A DNA stretch of 64,000 nt from Acorus gramineus (Eukaryota; Streptophyta; Magnoliopsida; Acorales; Acoraceae), in contig CM060854.1 in assembly GCA_030737835.1 (NCBI GenBank), forward strand, positions 13,363,314 through 13,427,313. The letters run 5' to 3'. The translations under genes were made by a program, and so were the position numbers. Position 1 is the first letter of the stretch. The number at the start of each line of letters is the position of its first letter. Under the pieces are notes generated by a model, which had not been told where the DNA came from, ran no database searches, and saw nothing but the letters and a program-made list of their open reading frames with translations. Below, one piece after another: positions 11,863-24,055 of the stretch.

Positions 11863-14800
11863 TGTCACGCCCCAGGGCGGACGTCCCCGGGACGCGGCAA
11901 GTGTATATATAATATCAGAATCTACACAGGAGGTCAATAATATATCATACACAAACAACTAGAATGACACACATGCAACAAAGGGGCTGACATGATATAT
12001 ACACCAAATGCGGAAGCAAAAGACTGAATCTGTAAATAAACATTCTACAGACTCGATACTCAATCATCTGTCCTGTGAGAGCCAATATACACATATACAA
12101 CTGAACATATACTAACACGTGCCAAGCACGGAAATCAAATACATACAGTCAAGAAGGGATGCTGATAACCTCTGGCACTCGCGGAACATGGCCCTGCTCC
12201 GTTACTGAAGGAATCCCTCGGAAAGCTCCAACTGCTGCTCCGGCTCTAGCTCAGGCTCAGTGACCACTGGGGAAAAACATATTCGAGGGGTGAGCCACAC
12301 GCTCAGTGAACAGCACAACCCATGCATCACAGACAATATTTACCCCAATTCCATTATTTATCCAGCCACTACGACATAACAACATAATCCAGTGGTTCGT
12401 ACATCGCCGAACCACCACACCCTCACCCTCACCCATCAATGGGTGACATAGGCTATTGGGACTGATAATCACCCATAGACAAATCCAGCGGGTCGCTCAT
12501 CGCCAACCCACTACACTCTCACCCTCACCCTATCACGGGTGACATAGGATTTTGGGACTGACTAGGCTGTTGGTCCACCGATAGTCTCTCCTCCACTCCG
12601 TAGGCCGCTTAGTTTTTCACCCACAACTTCGGCCCAGTCCGAAACCAAATCAAGAGGCGCCTACTGATGGGAACCCTTGGAAGGGACGAACTTTCTAACG
12701 CTGGGGCAGTATCTACCGGATCCAACGAAGGGGACAGAATAGCCTATCCATACGCATATGATCCACTCGGATCCGCCGACAACACATCTCTACAACTCAA
12801 ATGTCATGAACTCTTCAGAGTTCCTCCAGGGCGCATAACCAAGATGCGGGGAACATGTACAATAAAAGCAAGGTTGTAATATCATTGGGGGAAAGAACTC
12901 GGGAGGGCGGCATGAGTTCCCGTTATAGGATACCCCGACAACCAAACAAGGAACACGGAGTACCCTAACCCGGGTCTCACCGCTGTCCTCGCAAGGCCCC
13001 TCCCCTATAATATTCAGTAACATGCTAATAAACATACCAATCATACAACATTATTTATAATATTATTGGGACTAGAAACCTTGGGAGGGCAGCATGAGGT
13101 CCCGATACAGGACATCCCGACAACCAAACAAGGAACACGGTGTACCCTAACACGGGTCTCAATGTTGACCTCGCAAGGATCCTCCCTATAATATTATCTA
13201 AGGCATGCGATTTAACATACACTAGCATTTAATTTAATAAATAAACTAGTAGGACGCATGCTTAGGCCGAGGTTTCCTAGCATGAAAACAGGGGGGAACA
13301 TGGTGCATGGCTCTCACACCTATCCTATGGGTGCAAGTACCTAACATAAAAGCCTAGGGTAGCATGCATTCTGTAATTAAAATCATGCTCACATGCAATA
13401 CATATTACTACAGGTTAATATAATCCACGGTGCCCCAGGAGAGGTCGGTATACGCCCAAGTGCGTATAACGCCTCTCTACTGGGTTGGATTGTCCCACTC
13501 ACCAGAAACCGGGTCGTCGCGCGACCGTCCGTCAAGATCTGTAAGACAGGCATTTATACGGTGAGTAAAATCCACAATTACCCCAAAATACATTTAAAAT
13601 ACTCTAAAAATACCCAACACCCGGACAAACGTACATACGGCCCGTACGCACGCGTATCCGAGCATCCCGACTCACTCTCGAACCCACCGGGCAACCGCAC
13701 ACACGGCCACCCGCCTCGGGCGCACAGCCGAGCCCGGCCCGCGCGCCAAGGCGACCTGCCGAACTCAGCCCGCACGCCCGGACACCACCGGCGTACTGCC
13801 GCACGCCTGCCCGCGCGCCCCGACGCACTGCCACACGCACGCGCACGCTCGCGCGCGCCCGCGCGCACCGCGCGTCCAGCCCAGCGCGCCCCCGCGCGCA
13901 CTGCACGCACGCCCCAGCACGCGCACGCACTGGCCCCCAGCACCGCGCGCACTGGTCCCAAGCACCTCGCCCAGGCGCATGCCCAGGCGCCCTGCCCAGC
14001 ACCCAGGCACAGTGCCCAGGCGGCCTACCCGCGCACGCGCACGCTCGCGCGCACTCCCGCGCGTGCCCGCGCGCACCCGCGCGACCACTCCACGCGCACG
14101 CACCCGCGCGCGACTGCGCGCCCGACTGCGCCCGCCCGCCAGCTCCCAGCGCCCGTGCCCAGCGCCCAGCACCCAGCGCCCAGCGTCACCCACGCGCACG
14201 CCCTCGCGCACGCGCGCGCGCCCCTGCCAGCTGCTGCGCCTGTGCTGCTGCCTGCTGCCCGGGGCTGCCAGCCTGCCAGCCCGAGCTCCTCTACCACCCA
14301 CTTCCGACCACCCCAAGGACTCCGACCACCTCCACTGCCCTCCGACGGCCACCCACCGCCGCCGACCACCACCCACCGCCGCCGACCACCACCCAACCTC
14401 AAATCCACCCTCCTAGCATAGATCTATGCAAGAAAAAGAGGGGAAAGAGGCTTACCAAGGGGAGGAAAGGAAATCCGGTTGCCCTCCGCGCACCGAAACC
14501 TCTGCCAAAAGGTTTCCAACGCCTGGATCTACTTCCACCACCGAGATGGCTCAAATCAGGGACGAAGAGAGGGCGGACGGAGGGGCAAATCTCGCCGGAA
14601 ATGGGATTTGAAACCACCGGGGTGTAGATCGGGACCCGATCTACACTTCCTAGGTTTTAGGTTTTAAGCTTTGAGGGGTCTAGGGGGCTCAAAAGTGAGA
14701 AAAGGAGAGAGGGGAGAGAGAAAATGAAATTGGTAGGGATGATGAATAGTGATTTCGAAATTAGATCCCATCCTTATATAGTGTGCGACTTAAAAACCCA

Positions 14801-15043
14801 GATACGCCCCAAAACTGTGAAATTTCAGAAACGTTGCCGGAATTCGATAAAATTTTCGTGAGAGGTCTAAAATGGCTCCAGGACACCAAATATGCAATTA
14901 GATTTCCAATCGGAGTCCTCTAGCTCAGGACGATAGCTAACAGTCCAAAAATTAGCGGTTCCGATCGAAAACCGAAAAAAAACGAAAAACTGCCAGAACG
15001 CTCCAACGGTTACCAGCAGGTTAAAAGTGACACATATATAACA
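11863..15043 (-). mobile_element. Solo LTR B (Tekay-like chromovirus)
   Basis: In reverse orientation it begins TGTCACGCCCC and ends CATATATAACA, the complement of the LTR ends seen in A and E. The 5-bp word CATTT flanks it exactly on both sides (11858-11862 and 15044-15048). A complete LTR with intact target duplication and no body is the product of recombination between the two LTRs of one element. It includes a long CG-rich block (about 13620-14240), two GGGTGAGG modules (about 12410-12550) and a TATA-like region near 14775. It carries no gene of its own. Confidence 0.93.
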
Positions 15044-15048
15044 CATTT

Positions 15049-15470
15049 ATTCATGGAATAATTTATGAATTCATATTAATGTGGGGGTTATAAATATGAT
15101 TAAGTTATGAGAATTTAAATTCTCTCATTTGAAATAAACTTATCATATAAAATTGTTGCCATATATATGCTCATTTTTTATTAGAGATTTTTGTTTCATT
15201 ATTATTTCAAATTGATAATTTGATGAATATATTCATTCATGAAATAATATGTGGGGAACATATTTGAATATATGAAATAAATGAGCATGATGTTTTCTTT
15301 TTATAGCATGTTAATCAAGTCGAGGAATTATGAGTATTAGAAAAGAGCTTGATATATTATAATTATATATTCATTGGTGAATATTACACTTTATAAAACA
15401 TGCTATATTATGAGTTGTGGGGGTTGTGAATAAATTAACTTATAACTTTAAAAAAAAAATTATACTAGCG
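15049..15470. other. AT-rich stretch with purine-run words
   Basis: No ORF. Words of the form TGTGGGG recur (near 15079, 15251 and 15414), resembling the purine tract that precedes the copia LTR at 16245. It is probably decayed retroelement sequence; origin not established. Confidence 0.35.
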
Positions 15471-16244
15471 AGTAGGCTGGTTTAATTATTCATCGAGAGG
15501 AATATGATACCCTGAGTTTATACTCTTAATGGGATCTCATACAACATGGTGTAATCTCACTTGATTTCATCAAATCAATGAGCAATATTGCAGATCCACT
15601 TACTAAAGGTCTAGCAAGGAGGCTAGTCTTTTCTGCATCGAGGGAGATGGGTCTAAAGCCCATAATGTAGTACCACAGTGGACACCCTACCTATCCAAAT
15701 GGAGATCTCATGAGGAAAGGTTCAAAGGGAAAAACAAACTGATGTGTATCTATGTTAAGTACTGAAATAAAAATAAACTTCAATGTTTTATTTAAAGAAC
15801 ATCCCTATGGTGCCAGTACTTTTAACTGTGTCGGTATAGGAAGAGCAATCGCTCTGAATGAATTCGAGGCCTCTAAGGCAGGGCGTAGCACCACACAATG
15901 CACCCTTTTAGAATTCTACTATGTGAGTGTGATCGTGGGGCCGCGATCTATGAGAACAAGGGCTGATCTCTAAAGCACTCATGAAACAAGATAAGTGTAA
16001 TGGCCGTAATGCGCACACCGATAAAGAACCTGGTATAGTGCTTATACTGTGTTGTGTGACTTACTGAAGTTTGATCAAAAGAGTCTAGTTCAAGACCTAG
16101 TTCACAGCGTCCCTTCAAATGAAAGTTAGTTAACACTATGTGAGGTTCAAAGCCCTAAGCCACCTCACCGAACGCACAGTATTGTATCGCCCAAATTTAT
16201 TTTTTATTTTTTTTATAATAAAATTATTTAATCTTGTGGGGGAT

Positions 16245-16791
16245 TGTTGGAAAATTAATACATTTCATTTTAAAAAATGTAGTAATTAGTTTTCAAATAA
16301 AGATTAAAAATTTAATAGGATAAATTTTTTGTTTTTCGTAACGGCTGGCAACATTTGAATTTTAAACGTTGGAAATAAATATGATAACCGAAACGCTTAC
16401 CATAATTGGCGTGTGTAATTATTGCAAACGTTACACCTCAAATGGTCGAATCTCTGTGCCTATAAAAAGGCCACCTTCGCAGAGGTTCAGATTATGCAAA
16501 AAAACTAAGTTTCCACTAGAAATCCTCCACAAATAGAGTTATTATTTTTTCTTGTTATTTTGGGCGATCACGTCTGCGACCGTTTCGACTTCTCTTCCTG
16601 CTTGCACCAAGAAGAGAACAACAAGGGCTGAGTGGTTTTATCTTGGGAAGAGATCGTCGAGAACCCTGTGCGATTGAGAGGGTGTATTCTGTTATGAAAA
16701 CAGCGTTACCACGTGACTCCATACCAGGCTCTTCTAATTCCTATCTTCATATTCTTTCTGTTTTGTCTGATAATAGATAATTTTTTGAACA
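16245..16791 (+). repeat. 3' LTR of the copia remnant
   Basis: It starts TGTTGGAAAATTAATAC after the purine tract and ends TTTGAACA. A TATA-type box TATAAAAAGG lies at 16461-16470, consistent with a promoter in the LTR. No matching 5' LTR is in the window. Confidence 0.8.
16461..16468 (+). promoter_or_regulatory. TATA box of the copia LTR
   Basis: TATAAAAA in the middle of the LTR, followed by a likely transcribed leader. Confidence 0.5.
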
Positions 16792-17311
16792 ACCATGCCT
16801 GCCACCACAATTCGGGTTGGCTATTGCTAACATATAACAAAGGCAGCCCCTAGTGCTCTAGTACTGGGATTAGTGCTTCCATCTGTGATTATAAACATTT
16901 CAGACATAGAAGGTATAGTCTGCCTTGTAGGCTGAATTTGCTTCTCATGAACAAAAACATCATCAGCCTTCTTCCTTTTTGAATATTTTAATACGCTCCT
17001 CTAAGTAATCCATACTTCTACTAACCACCAGTGTCTCCTGCAAATGAATATTTTTAAAATTGAGTCTATTTATTGCCAACCATATCTTCTTGCACATCAT
17101 TATGAAAAACCTCATTTTTAACAACCCATATGATACATTTTTCCAAGTTTCATGTTTGAACACCTCTTTCCGACTAGAAGAGACCATATGCATGTAAACA
17201 GCGGTCCAATATTTGCGAGGAACTAGTCTCCAGCAATTTGAAGTAAAATGGCATTGCATGAATAGGTGATGGGCATTTTCATTTACCTCCAAACACAAGG
17301 GGCGTGACATA
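16792..17311 (-). pseudogene. LINE (L1-type) fragment with zinc-binding domain
   Basis: The minus-strand translation includes PLCLEVNENAHHLFMQC and FTSNCW, the Cys-His pattern of the zf-RVT domain that follows the reverse transcriptase in plant L1 elements, then IWLAINRLNFKN and a short tail. RT, endonuclease and ORF1 are absent, and no poly(A) remnant is visible at its lower end, where the copia LTR abuts. A hAT MITE sits directly at its upper end. Dead fragment. Confidence 0.75.
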
Positions 17312-17319
17312 ATGCTCAG

Positions 17320-17806
17320 TAAACCTGTGAATCGGACGAATACGGATCGGATATGCTAATATCCAGATCTTAGCTTTCAAATTTGGATACGAATATTAAT
17401 TTTTGGATTCGCATCCCTTCAGATAAGGATCGGATACGGATATTTTTTGGATAATTGACATGTTTGAATGTTAACATTAATTTGGATAATCAAGTGATAT
17501 TTTAGATAGACATTAAAATTAAAATTGAGATTTTAAGGCTTACTATCTCTTTCAGACATCATACATTGAAAATTTAATAGTATTATAATATATTATCATT
17601 GTGATTAATCATACAAGATAACAATATGGGTAATATATAATACAAATATATATATTTTTATAATATATGTCGGATACAGATATTTTTCAGATCGGATAGA
17701 CTGATATCCATATCCGCACTCCGGATATTCGAATATCGGATATTTCTGATTTTTTGGATAAGGATTCAAATCGGATTCGGATTTTTTTGGATAATTGACA
17801 GGTTTA
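17320..17806. mobile_element. hAT-type MITE (487 bp)
   Basis: The ends are TAAACCTGT and ACAGGTTTA, a 9-bp inverted repeat. The 8-bp word ATGCTCAG flanks both sides (17312-17319 and 17807-17814), which is the duplication length of hAT transposons. The inner ends are rich in repeated words such as CGGATACGGATAT and its complement, so the two arms can pair beyond the short terminal repeat. There is no ORF; it is non-autonomous and needs a hAT transposase from elsewhere. Confidence 0.88.
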
Positions 17807-17814
17807 ATGCTCAG

Positions 17815-20410
17815 GAAGCAACTTACAAAATTTATAGAACAGAATTATGAGAAAAGAAAAAAGGTAAAATGTTTGAATCCACACAATTCATTAATGTTTT
17901 AAAAATTGAATTGAACAAGAAGAAAAAAACAGATCAAAGATCATTGATTCAACTATTGAGTCAATGGACTTTTAATCATGACATAACAAATATATTAATT
18001 ATTACTAAATAACTAATTTTGTAAAAAATTAAAAATCCGTATATGTTCCACCTGCCCCTCCTTATCCACTTAGCATCCATGCTGATGTCATTCATGGGCT
18101 GGGCCAAGTTGCGCGTAAACCCTATCAGATACCAAAGACCCCCAAAAGGGTGCCTCAAATTGCACCCCTTATTTTCCAAAGCACATCCCTATTTTTGCAC
18201 ACATAACAGAATTTGATCATATTCTTTAGACACCCCTGATATTTAAAGGATGTGATAGGGATTGGGGGTAGGGATCTTGCCACCTCAAACGGATCGGTCT
18301 ATCAGACAATGAAGGATAAGAGAATGCTCACCACCTTCAACGGATTGATCACGATCAAACGTAGTAGGATAAGAGATTGGTTCTCGCCACCTTCAACTCC
18401 CACAAGAAGAAGGATAAGGGATAAAGTTTGCAGTAGAGAATCCACTCTTAGACTCACTTTAAATATATATTTTCAATTTTAACTTGGCTTGATTTCATCT
18501 TGGGTTTACAAAGACTTATATAGAGCGTTGGGACAAGTCAACTCATTACATTAATGAAACTCAAACTATTAAAAGTTAGACCTTTCCCAAGACTCAAAAA
18601 CATTCCCAAGATTCAAATACATTAATATTCTTTGTTTTTAGAAAATTTAAAAGACACCTAGAAACCATAATTTTGACTAGATAGAATTTTTAAGTGGCAT
18701 TGAAAATCTGTCTAGAGTCTTCATTCTTCACTTTGACATTGAAATTATGAATTAAAAACTCTTTCCAATGAGCCAAAAAAACACCTCATTTTGATATCTG
18801 CATCAGAACTCTTGGAATATTTGAATGAATGGTTGATGATTGCATTTTGATGGGATGCTCCTGCATCAGGATGTGTTGAGTTTCCATGCACACACACCCT
18901 ATTAAAACCATTTGAAACATCAGAAAACCCTAGCCGTCCTTTTCCACGCCGTATGATGCTTTGCTAAATTAAGATGTGAGTCAAGATCTGGTGTTGTTGG
19001 AGGCGTTCTATTCATGCATGTAGTGATGGAAATTGCTGGCCATGTCTTTTTAGTTATTCATGCCTTCCATTGCACCCTTTGTATTATGTGCAATGCACCA
19101 TTTCCTCAACTTGATGACTGTCTTTATATAAGTATGGTTTTCAAGATTTCTTGTGGGATTTTTAGGGGAAAAAAAATTCAAACTCTTTGGTTGCTCATGG
19201 TCCTACATTCTGTAGTCTGTGTACAAAAGTTCAGATTTGAATGCTTCCATAGGTTGGTGACAGAAGTTCAGATTTGAATGCTTTCTTGCTTTCTTGTGGG
19301 AACCTTTGGAATTACCCTTATTGCCTGTATGGTTTTCAATCAGAAATTACCTTGGATAGTCTTAAAGAGGCTGCATAAAAAAAACTGAATGGTGGCATCT
19401 CCCTGCCCCTACCCCAACCCCACAGCCATGCAAGATTTAGGGCCCTAAAATATGAAGAATAAATTGAAATCTGAATTTAGAGCTAGGCTGTTTTGCAGGA
19501 TGCATCCATGTATTTTCTATCAGTGAAGGCACCGTTGGAAGCATTTAAAATTATACATCCAAAACATACCTGGGTTCATTGGATTTGGCATAAGAATTCA
19601 GTTTCTAATACAACTTTTATGCTTGGGAAACAATAGTAAATAGACTTCTCACTCATGAAAATTTATAGAAGAGAGGATTCATTTCAATCAAGGTCTCACA
19701 GATAAAATGGCAATCAGCTCTTCTTCCAGTGTTTATTTCACTCCTCCATATGGCAGTCATCTTGGAAAATATTTTTGTGAAAAGCTGAGATTTGTTGGTT
19801 ATATTGGGAGGGGTGGCAAATAGGAAAAGTTGCATTCGAGCTCAGATCGAATCTCTGTAATTCTCAAAGCCACATCTTACTTCACTGTATTCATATTTCA
19901 TAGTGCTCTGAGTCTTTTATGGCTGTAGAGAATTAAAAGTCACCAAAAATCATAGAGATGCAGAAAATTTGTATTACAAGTTTGACAAAGGATGCTGCTG
20001 TATTGTACAGTAATTGCATTGTGATTTTTGGATGCTCAATGGACTTCAATCTCTTGCAGAATACTAGGGGATGAGCAGGTGAACATATAAATTGAGCGGT
20101 TTTCAAGCTCTTCATCTAAAGATTGCTTGGTCTTTGAAAACTTGATTTAAATTTGTTTATATGATTTGCTGGCATATTTATGTTGATGGAGGGGAATTCC
20201 ACATTTTTTTATTTATGTTGATAAGAGGAAATTTGAACACAATTACTCTATGTCGATCTCAACTTTTACATGTGGCCGTTTAATTGACCATATTATGGTG
20301 TGAATCCTGATTTCATCCTAAGATAACCATAATATCATTAAGTTAAGATTGTTGTTACACAATTTTGTTTGCATATTCAATCTCAATACTATAAACTCGC
20401 ATTAATGAAG
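17815..20410. other. Gene-free stretch
   Basis: I see no convincing gene or element boundary here. Short ORFs have no recognisable domains. A 15-base word (AGTTCAGATTTGAATG) occurs twice near 19229 and 19265. It could hold decayed repeats too old to recognise by eye. Confidence 0.4.
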
Positions 20411-20437
20411 TGTGTGTGTGTGTGTGTATATATATAT
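20410..20437. repeat. (TG)n(TA)n microsatellite
   Basis: A run of TG dinucleotides passes into TA dinucleotides immediately before the chromovirus remnant. Confidence 0.9.
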
Positions 20438-20535
20438 GTGGAGCGCATCGGAGTTTCACATCCACTCAGCGGAGGAGAGGCTGCTCGAAGGTTGCTCTGA
20501 CGAGGACGTCAGACTCAATGGGTGGGGAAGGTTTG

Positions 20536-22079
20536 TCACACCCTAAAACTCATGGCACGTGGAGGGGACACGTGCCATGCATGTTTGTATGCAAGTGCGC
20601 AATGGCTTGCGGACATGCCAAGAAGAGTGGGACGCGTACGTGACTCAGAGACATGTGGGGATGGCTGGAACAGACCCTAGTCATACACGGAGACGTGACC
20701 AAGAAGCATGATCCAAATGAGCCGGCACCACGGGCGCAATGACGTGGGCTTGCCGGGCAACTAGGCTGGGAGCATCAGAAGCCCTAAACGGGAGTGTCAG
20801 GCAATTCATCCGAAAATATCGGATAACTTGACCAGGGGCGTCAGGAAGCTCAACCGGGAGTGTCGAGTAATATGTCTGGAGTGCCGGACATCTTGTCCGG
20901 GCACTCTCATGGGATCTGTCGAACGGACTCGGGGGAACCAATGCAGCGTGGCCAGTTGCGTCCTAAGATGTGCACCGAGTGCGCGATGACTCGGGGGACA
21001 CATGGACACTCAGAAGGGATCTGACCTTGCAAGAAACGTGGGGGAGATGCGTGATGGTTGACACGTGCATGGGAAACTAACGTGGGCAAACACGAGGGTG
21101 CATGAACTAGGCGTGGGCAAGAACTGGACTGCATAAGCCAAACGTGGGCACGTGGGGACATGCAGGAGTGATGCGCAATGATCACTGCATCCCAAGGGGA
21201 ATCCGCACAGTACGTGGCATTCAAGTCAGAGAACCATTGGGCATCTGGGCAGGGTGACCGGAGGAGCTCAAGGTGTGCACTAGGTGCATGAGTGCACAAT
21301 GGCTTGTGGGCACAACCAGAAGGTGCGGAAGCGTGAGCGATGCGTGGTGCATGACACAACGTGGGACACATGGAGACGCAATCTGAAAGTGGGCGAGCGG
21401 TTGCACGAAACTTGCGGGAACGTGGGTGACATGGTGCAGGACGTGACGTAGCACACGCAGGCTCACCACGAATGCGGGCAGCTACAAGGAATGCGAGAGT
21501 AGGGAATTAGACGCGCCGGCTACGCGATCTAATGCGCTACGAGGGTAGACAGTTACACTGGACGTGGAAGTGGGTGAGATGCGCGCGTGGGCAACGGTGT
21601 GGCATGCATCATCCACACTGGCCGGACCACTTAGCACGCGAGTGAGAACAAGCGGAGTCTCGTGCGTGTGAAGCATGATCATGGGCAACTCGTGGGGCGA
21701 CGTGGCACACGATGCACGCAAAGTGGGCAAGGTGTGGTCGGTTATGTAACTGCTGCAACTGTGGGCAGAGTGTGTCGATTATGTAACTACCGTAACTAAC
21801 CCATGATTGGGAATGTGGGTAGTTGCTGGCAAGTGAGCTCCTGCGTGGGCTAAGTTTTTGTAACTGTAGACTGAGGCAGTCTATATAAGGGTGTAAGTGT
21901 GATCCTTCTAGACACACAAATCCTTGAGGCATTTCCTTTGTATTCCGGGAGTTGAATAAAAGGTTGGGAACAGAGTTTCCTATAAATCTCTGAATGTCTA
22001 AGGGTTGTGTCGGGCTGACCGGTGTAGGCATCGGTGTCGCACAGGAAACATTTCTAGTCCGGAATTTGACCCTGTGATA
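20536..22079 (+). repeat. LTR of element F
   Basis: It begins TGTCACACCC and ends at GTGATA just before the primer-binding site (the usual terminal CA appears changed to TA). It has a TATA box at 21882-21889. About 1.54 kb. Confidence 0.8.
21882..21889 (+). promoter_or_regulatory. TATA box in LTR F
   Basis: TATATAAG about 200 bp before the LTR end, a typical position for an LTR promoter. Confidence 0.55.
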
Positions 22080-22081
22080 GT

Positions 22082-22094
22082 TGGTATCAGAGCC
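22082..22094 (+). other. Primer-binding site (tRNA-Met type), element F
   Basis: TGGTATCAGAGCC, complementary to the 3' end of initiator tRNA-Met, lies two bases after the LTR end. Confidence 0.85.
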
Positions 22095-22102
22095 AGTCTT
22101 CG

Positions 22103-23188
22103 ATGTCTGGAGAAACTTTGGCGGAGCGAGTTGGGCTCATGGAGGAGCGAATGGAGGATCTGGGGGCAAAGCATGCTGCTTTGGCCGAAAGGGTTGCTGC
22201 GGTGGAGGCAACAGCAGTGGAGCTAGTCGATGCTTGGGAATCAAAATTCAAGGGGTTCCAAGATGACCTAGCCTCCACCTCCAAAGGCTTCCATTCCTCC
22301 TGTGGCAAACTCACTAACGACGTCGTGTTGGTCAAGCGCCTCTTGAAAGAGACATCTGTCTCAGGCGAGACCAGACATCGAAGTCCCAAAGTCCCCAAAC
22401 CGAAATCGTTCAATGGCGCTCGGAGTGCCAAAGAACTCGAGAACTTTCTCTGGGATGTTGATCACTATTTCAAGGCGGTCCACACTCCAGAGAATGAGAT
22501 GGTGACCTTGGCGAGCATGTACCTTACGGGTGATGCGAAACTGTGGTGGTGCACTCGGACGGAGGATGCAACTCGCCCAGTCATCGTGACGTGGGAGGCC
22601 CTCGTCAAAGAAATGAAGGAGCAGTTCCTACCTACCAACATGGCGTGGGTGGCGCGGGATGCCCTTCGTAAGCTCAAGCACACAGGGAGTGTGCGTGAGT
22701 ATGTGAAGAAGTTTTCCTCCTTGATGTTGGACATCAAGAACATGGCTGAGGAAGACAAACTCTTCAATTTCATGTCTGGGTTGCTGAACTGGGCCCAGAA
22801 TGAATTGACACGCCAAGGAGTCAAGGACCTTCCGGCGGCAATGGCGGCAGCAGATGCTCTTGTGGACTACAAACAGCCTGACCATTCTAGGGAGGAAGGT
22901 GCAGGGAAGTCCAAAGAGAAACTCCAGAAGGGTGGGAAAACTGACGGCAAGAAGGATCGAGACGCCTCTGATGGGGGACAGGCCACCAAATCTAGTGATG
23001 GCTGTTTCCTTTGTGGAGGGCCCCATCGTGCCCGAAATTGTCCCAAGAAGGAAAAGATGAACACCTTGGTTGTCGAGGAAGCAGACTCATCATCAGCCAG
23101 GGATTGTGTGCGAGTTAATCCCCTCCAACTCTTGAGCGCACTGCGACTAGAGGAGGGCTCTCGGGAAGGGTGGCATGATGAACCTTGA
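22103..23188 (+). pseudogene. Gag of element F, open reading frame
   Basis: A 361-codon frame starts 8 bases after the primer site. Residues 1-60 form a heptad-rich, probably coiled-coil N-terminus. A Retrotrans_gag domain follows (about 110-230, with YLTGDAKLWW), then a basic Lys-rich linker (265-290) and a CCHC zinc knuckle at 301-313 (CFLCGGPHRARNC). This is the nucleocapsid-type protein of a Ty3/gypsy chromovirus. The frame is open, but the element has lost the rest of pol, so I treat it as a fossil. Confidence 0.85.
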
Positions 23189-23461
23189 CGTGGCGGGAGT
23201 GGGAAGCCTCTTAGAGCGTTGGTGGGTGTGCACCACGCACAACTTTATCTGTAGAAAGTTGTGCTAAGTGGGGACTTGCGCTCACCAGGGAGTCTTACCG
23301 CATCTTGGCGGTGAACTCGGAGACAGAACTCATTGTTGACGTGCCGGGAAGCGTCAGCATTCAAGTAGGTGGGTGGGTCAACTTATGCGACTATTGGCCG
23401 GCTCGGGGCAAATGCTGATCCAGGAGGGATCGCGCGTGGAACAAATGACAGGTGCCTTAAG

Positions 23462-23960
23462 TCGTTAGAAATTTTTAGAAGGACCATCTAAAAATATACA
23501 CTTCATTAGAAATTTTTTATATTTCTACAAATGAATCCATACACTTTCTTATGGTATATATTTTATTTTTTTTAATAATATTATTTATCACATTAAACAA
23601 TGTATATTATATAAAAAAAATTCAAAACATGTGTATATATATATATATATATATATACTTCATTAGAAAAATTTTATATTTCTATAAATGAATCCATGCA
23701 CTTTCTTATGGTATATATTTTATTTTTTTAATAATATTATTTATCAAATTAAACAATGTATATTATATAAAAAAAATCAAAACATGTGTAAATAAAATGA
23801 TTGGAGGTGGAAAAGAGAGTGCAAGTAACAATTTCCTATTTTTCAGAAGAAAAAAAAGAGTACATTTTTCTAAAATCAACCATACGTATAAGAGTGACCC
23901 AACACAAAATGCAAAAAACATAATCTTTAGAAGGACCATCTTAAAACCTTAATCACAACA
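23462..23960. repeat. AT-rich tandem duplication around a (TA)n run
   Basis: A unit of about 135 bp (23501-23635, containing AATGAATCCATACACTTTC) is repeated at 23657-23791 with few changes. A (TA)n run separates the copies (about 23634-23657). The word TTTAGAAGGACCATCT flanks the region at about 23474 and 23927. No gene. Confidence 0.7.
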
Positions 23961-23985
23961 TCCTAATTTCACAAACGATCAAACC

Positions 23986-23991
23986 AATTTA
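23986..23991 (-). terminator. Poly(A) signal of the Ole e 1-like gene
   Basis: AATAAA on the minus strand, about 65 bases after the stop codon of the gene ending at 24056. Confidence 0.5.
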
Positions 23992-24055
23992 TTCAACAAA
24001 AAAAAAAAAAGCCCAAAACCAAAACACAGACAGAGCATGAGAATTCCTTCCAACA

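Larger units (their letters stand above)
15470..16791 (+). mobile_element. Ty1/copia retrotransposon, 3' end only
   Basis: The segment of about 15490-15670 encodes the tail of a copia RNase H, recognisable by SLDFIKSMSNIADPLTKGL and ending MGLKP. An untranslated stretch follows, then a purine tract (TGTGGGGGATTG, about 16236-16245) and a 547-bp 3' LTR. The upstream gag, integrase and RT regions are not present next to it. Fossil remnant, age not measurable without the second LTR. Confidence 0.85.
20440..23455 (+). mobile_element. Chromovirus F (Galadriel/Reina-like), truncated fossil
   Basis: The order is: what looks like the 3' end of an internal region (GACGAGGACGTC near 20502, purine tract GGGTGGGGAAGG at about 20521), an LTR (20536-22079), a primer site, a gag reading frame, and a protease fragment with THNFI-like residues (HAHNFI, near 23240) that fades by about 23455. 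Reverse transcriptase, RNase H, integrase and a second LTR are absent. One LTR with internal sequence on both sides suggests recombination between neighbouring copies. Deeply truncated; age not measurable. Confidence 0.8.

Noticed and set aside
13393-14421. Long Arg/Ala/Pro-rich open frames in the solo LTR (and similar ones near 6750-7450, 39560-40170, 46470-47050, 49000-50000, 55000-56300)
   Set aside because: They lie in the CG-rich block of the LTRs, are open in several frames at once, and are not conserved between copies. Few AT bases means few stop codons.
18252-19277. Short frames of 76 and 87 codons
   Set aside because: No domain, no promoter-like context and ordinary chance length in AT-rich DNA.
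20681-22031. Several minus-strand His/Pro/Ser-rich frames
   Set aside because: All fall inside LTR F, overlap one another and show no domain.
22082-22094. tRNA gene piece
   Set aside because: The tRNA-Met match is only the primer-binding site next to an LTR; no cloverleaf follows.
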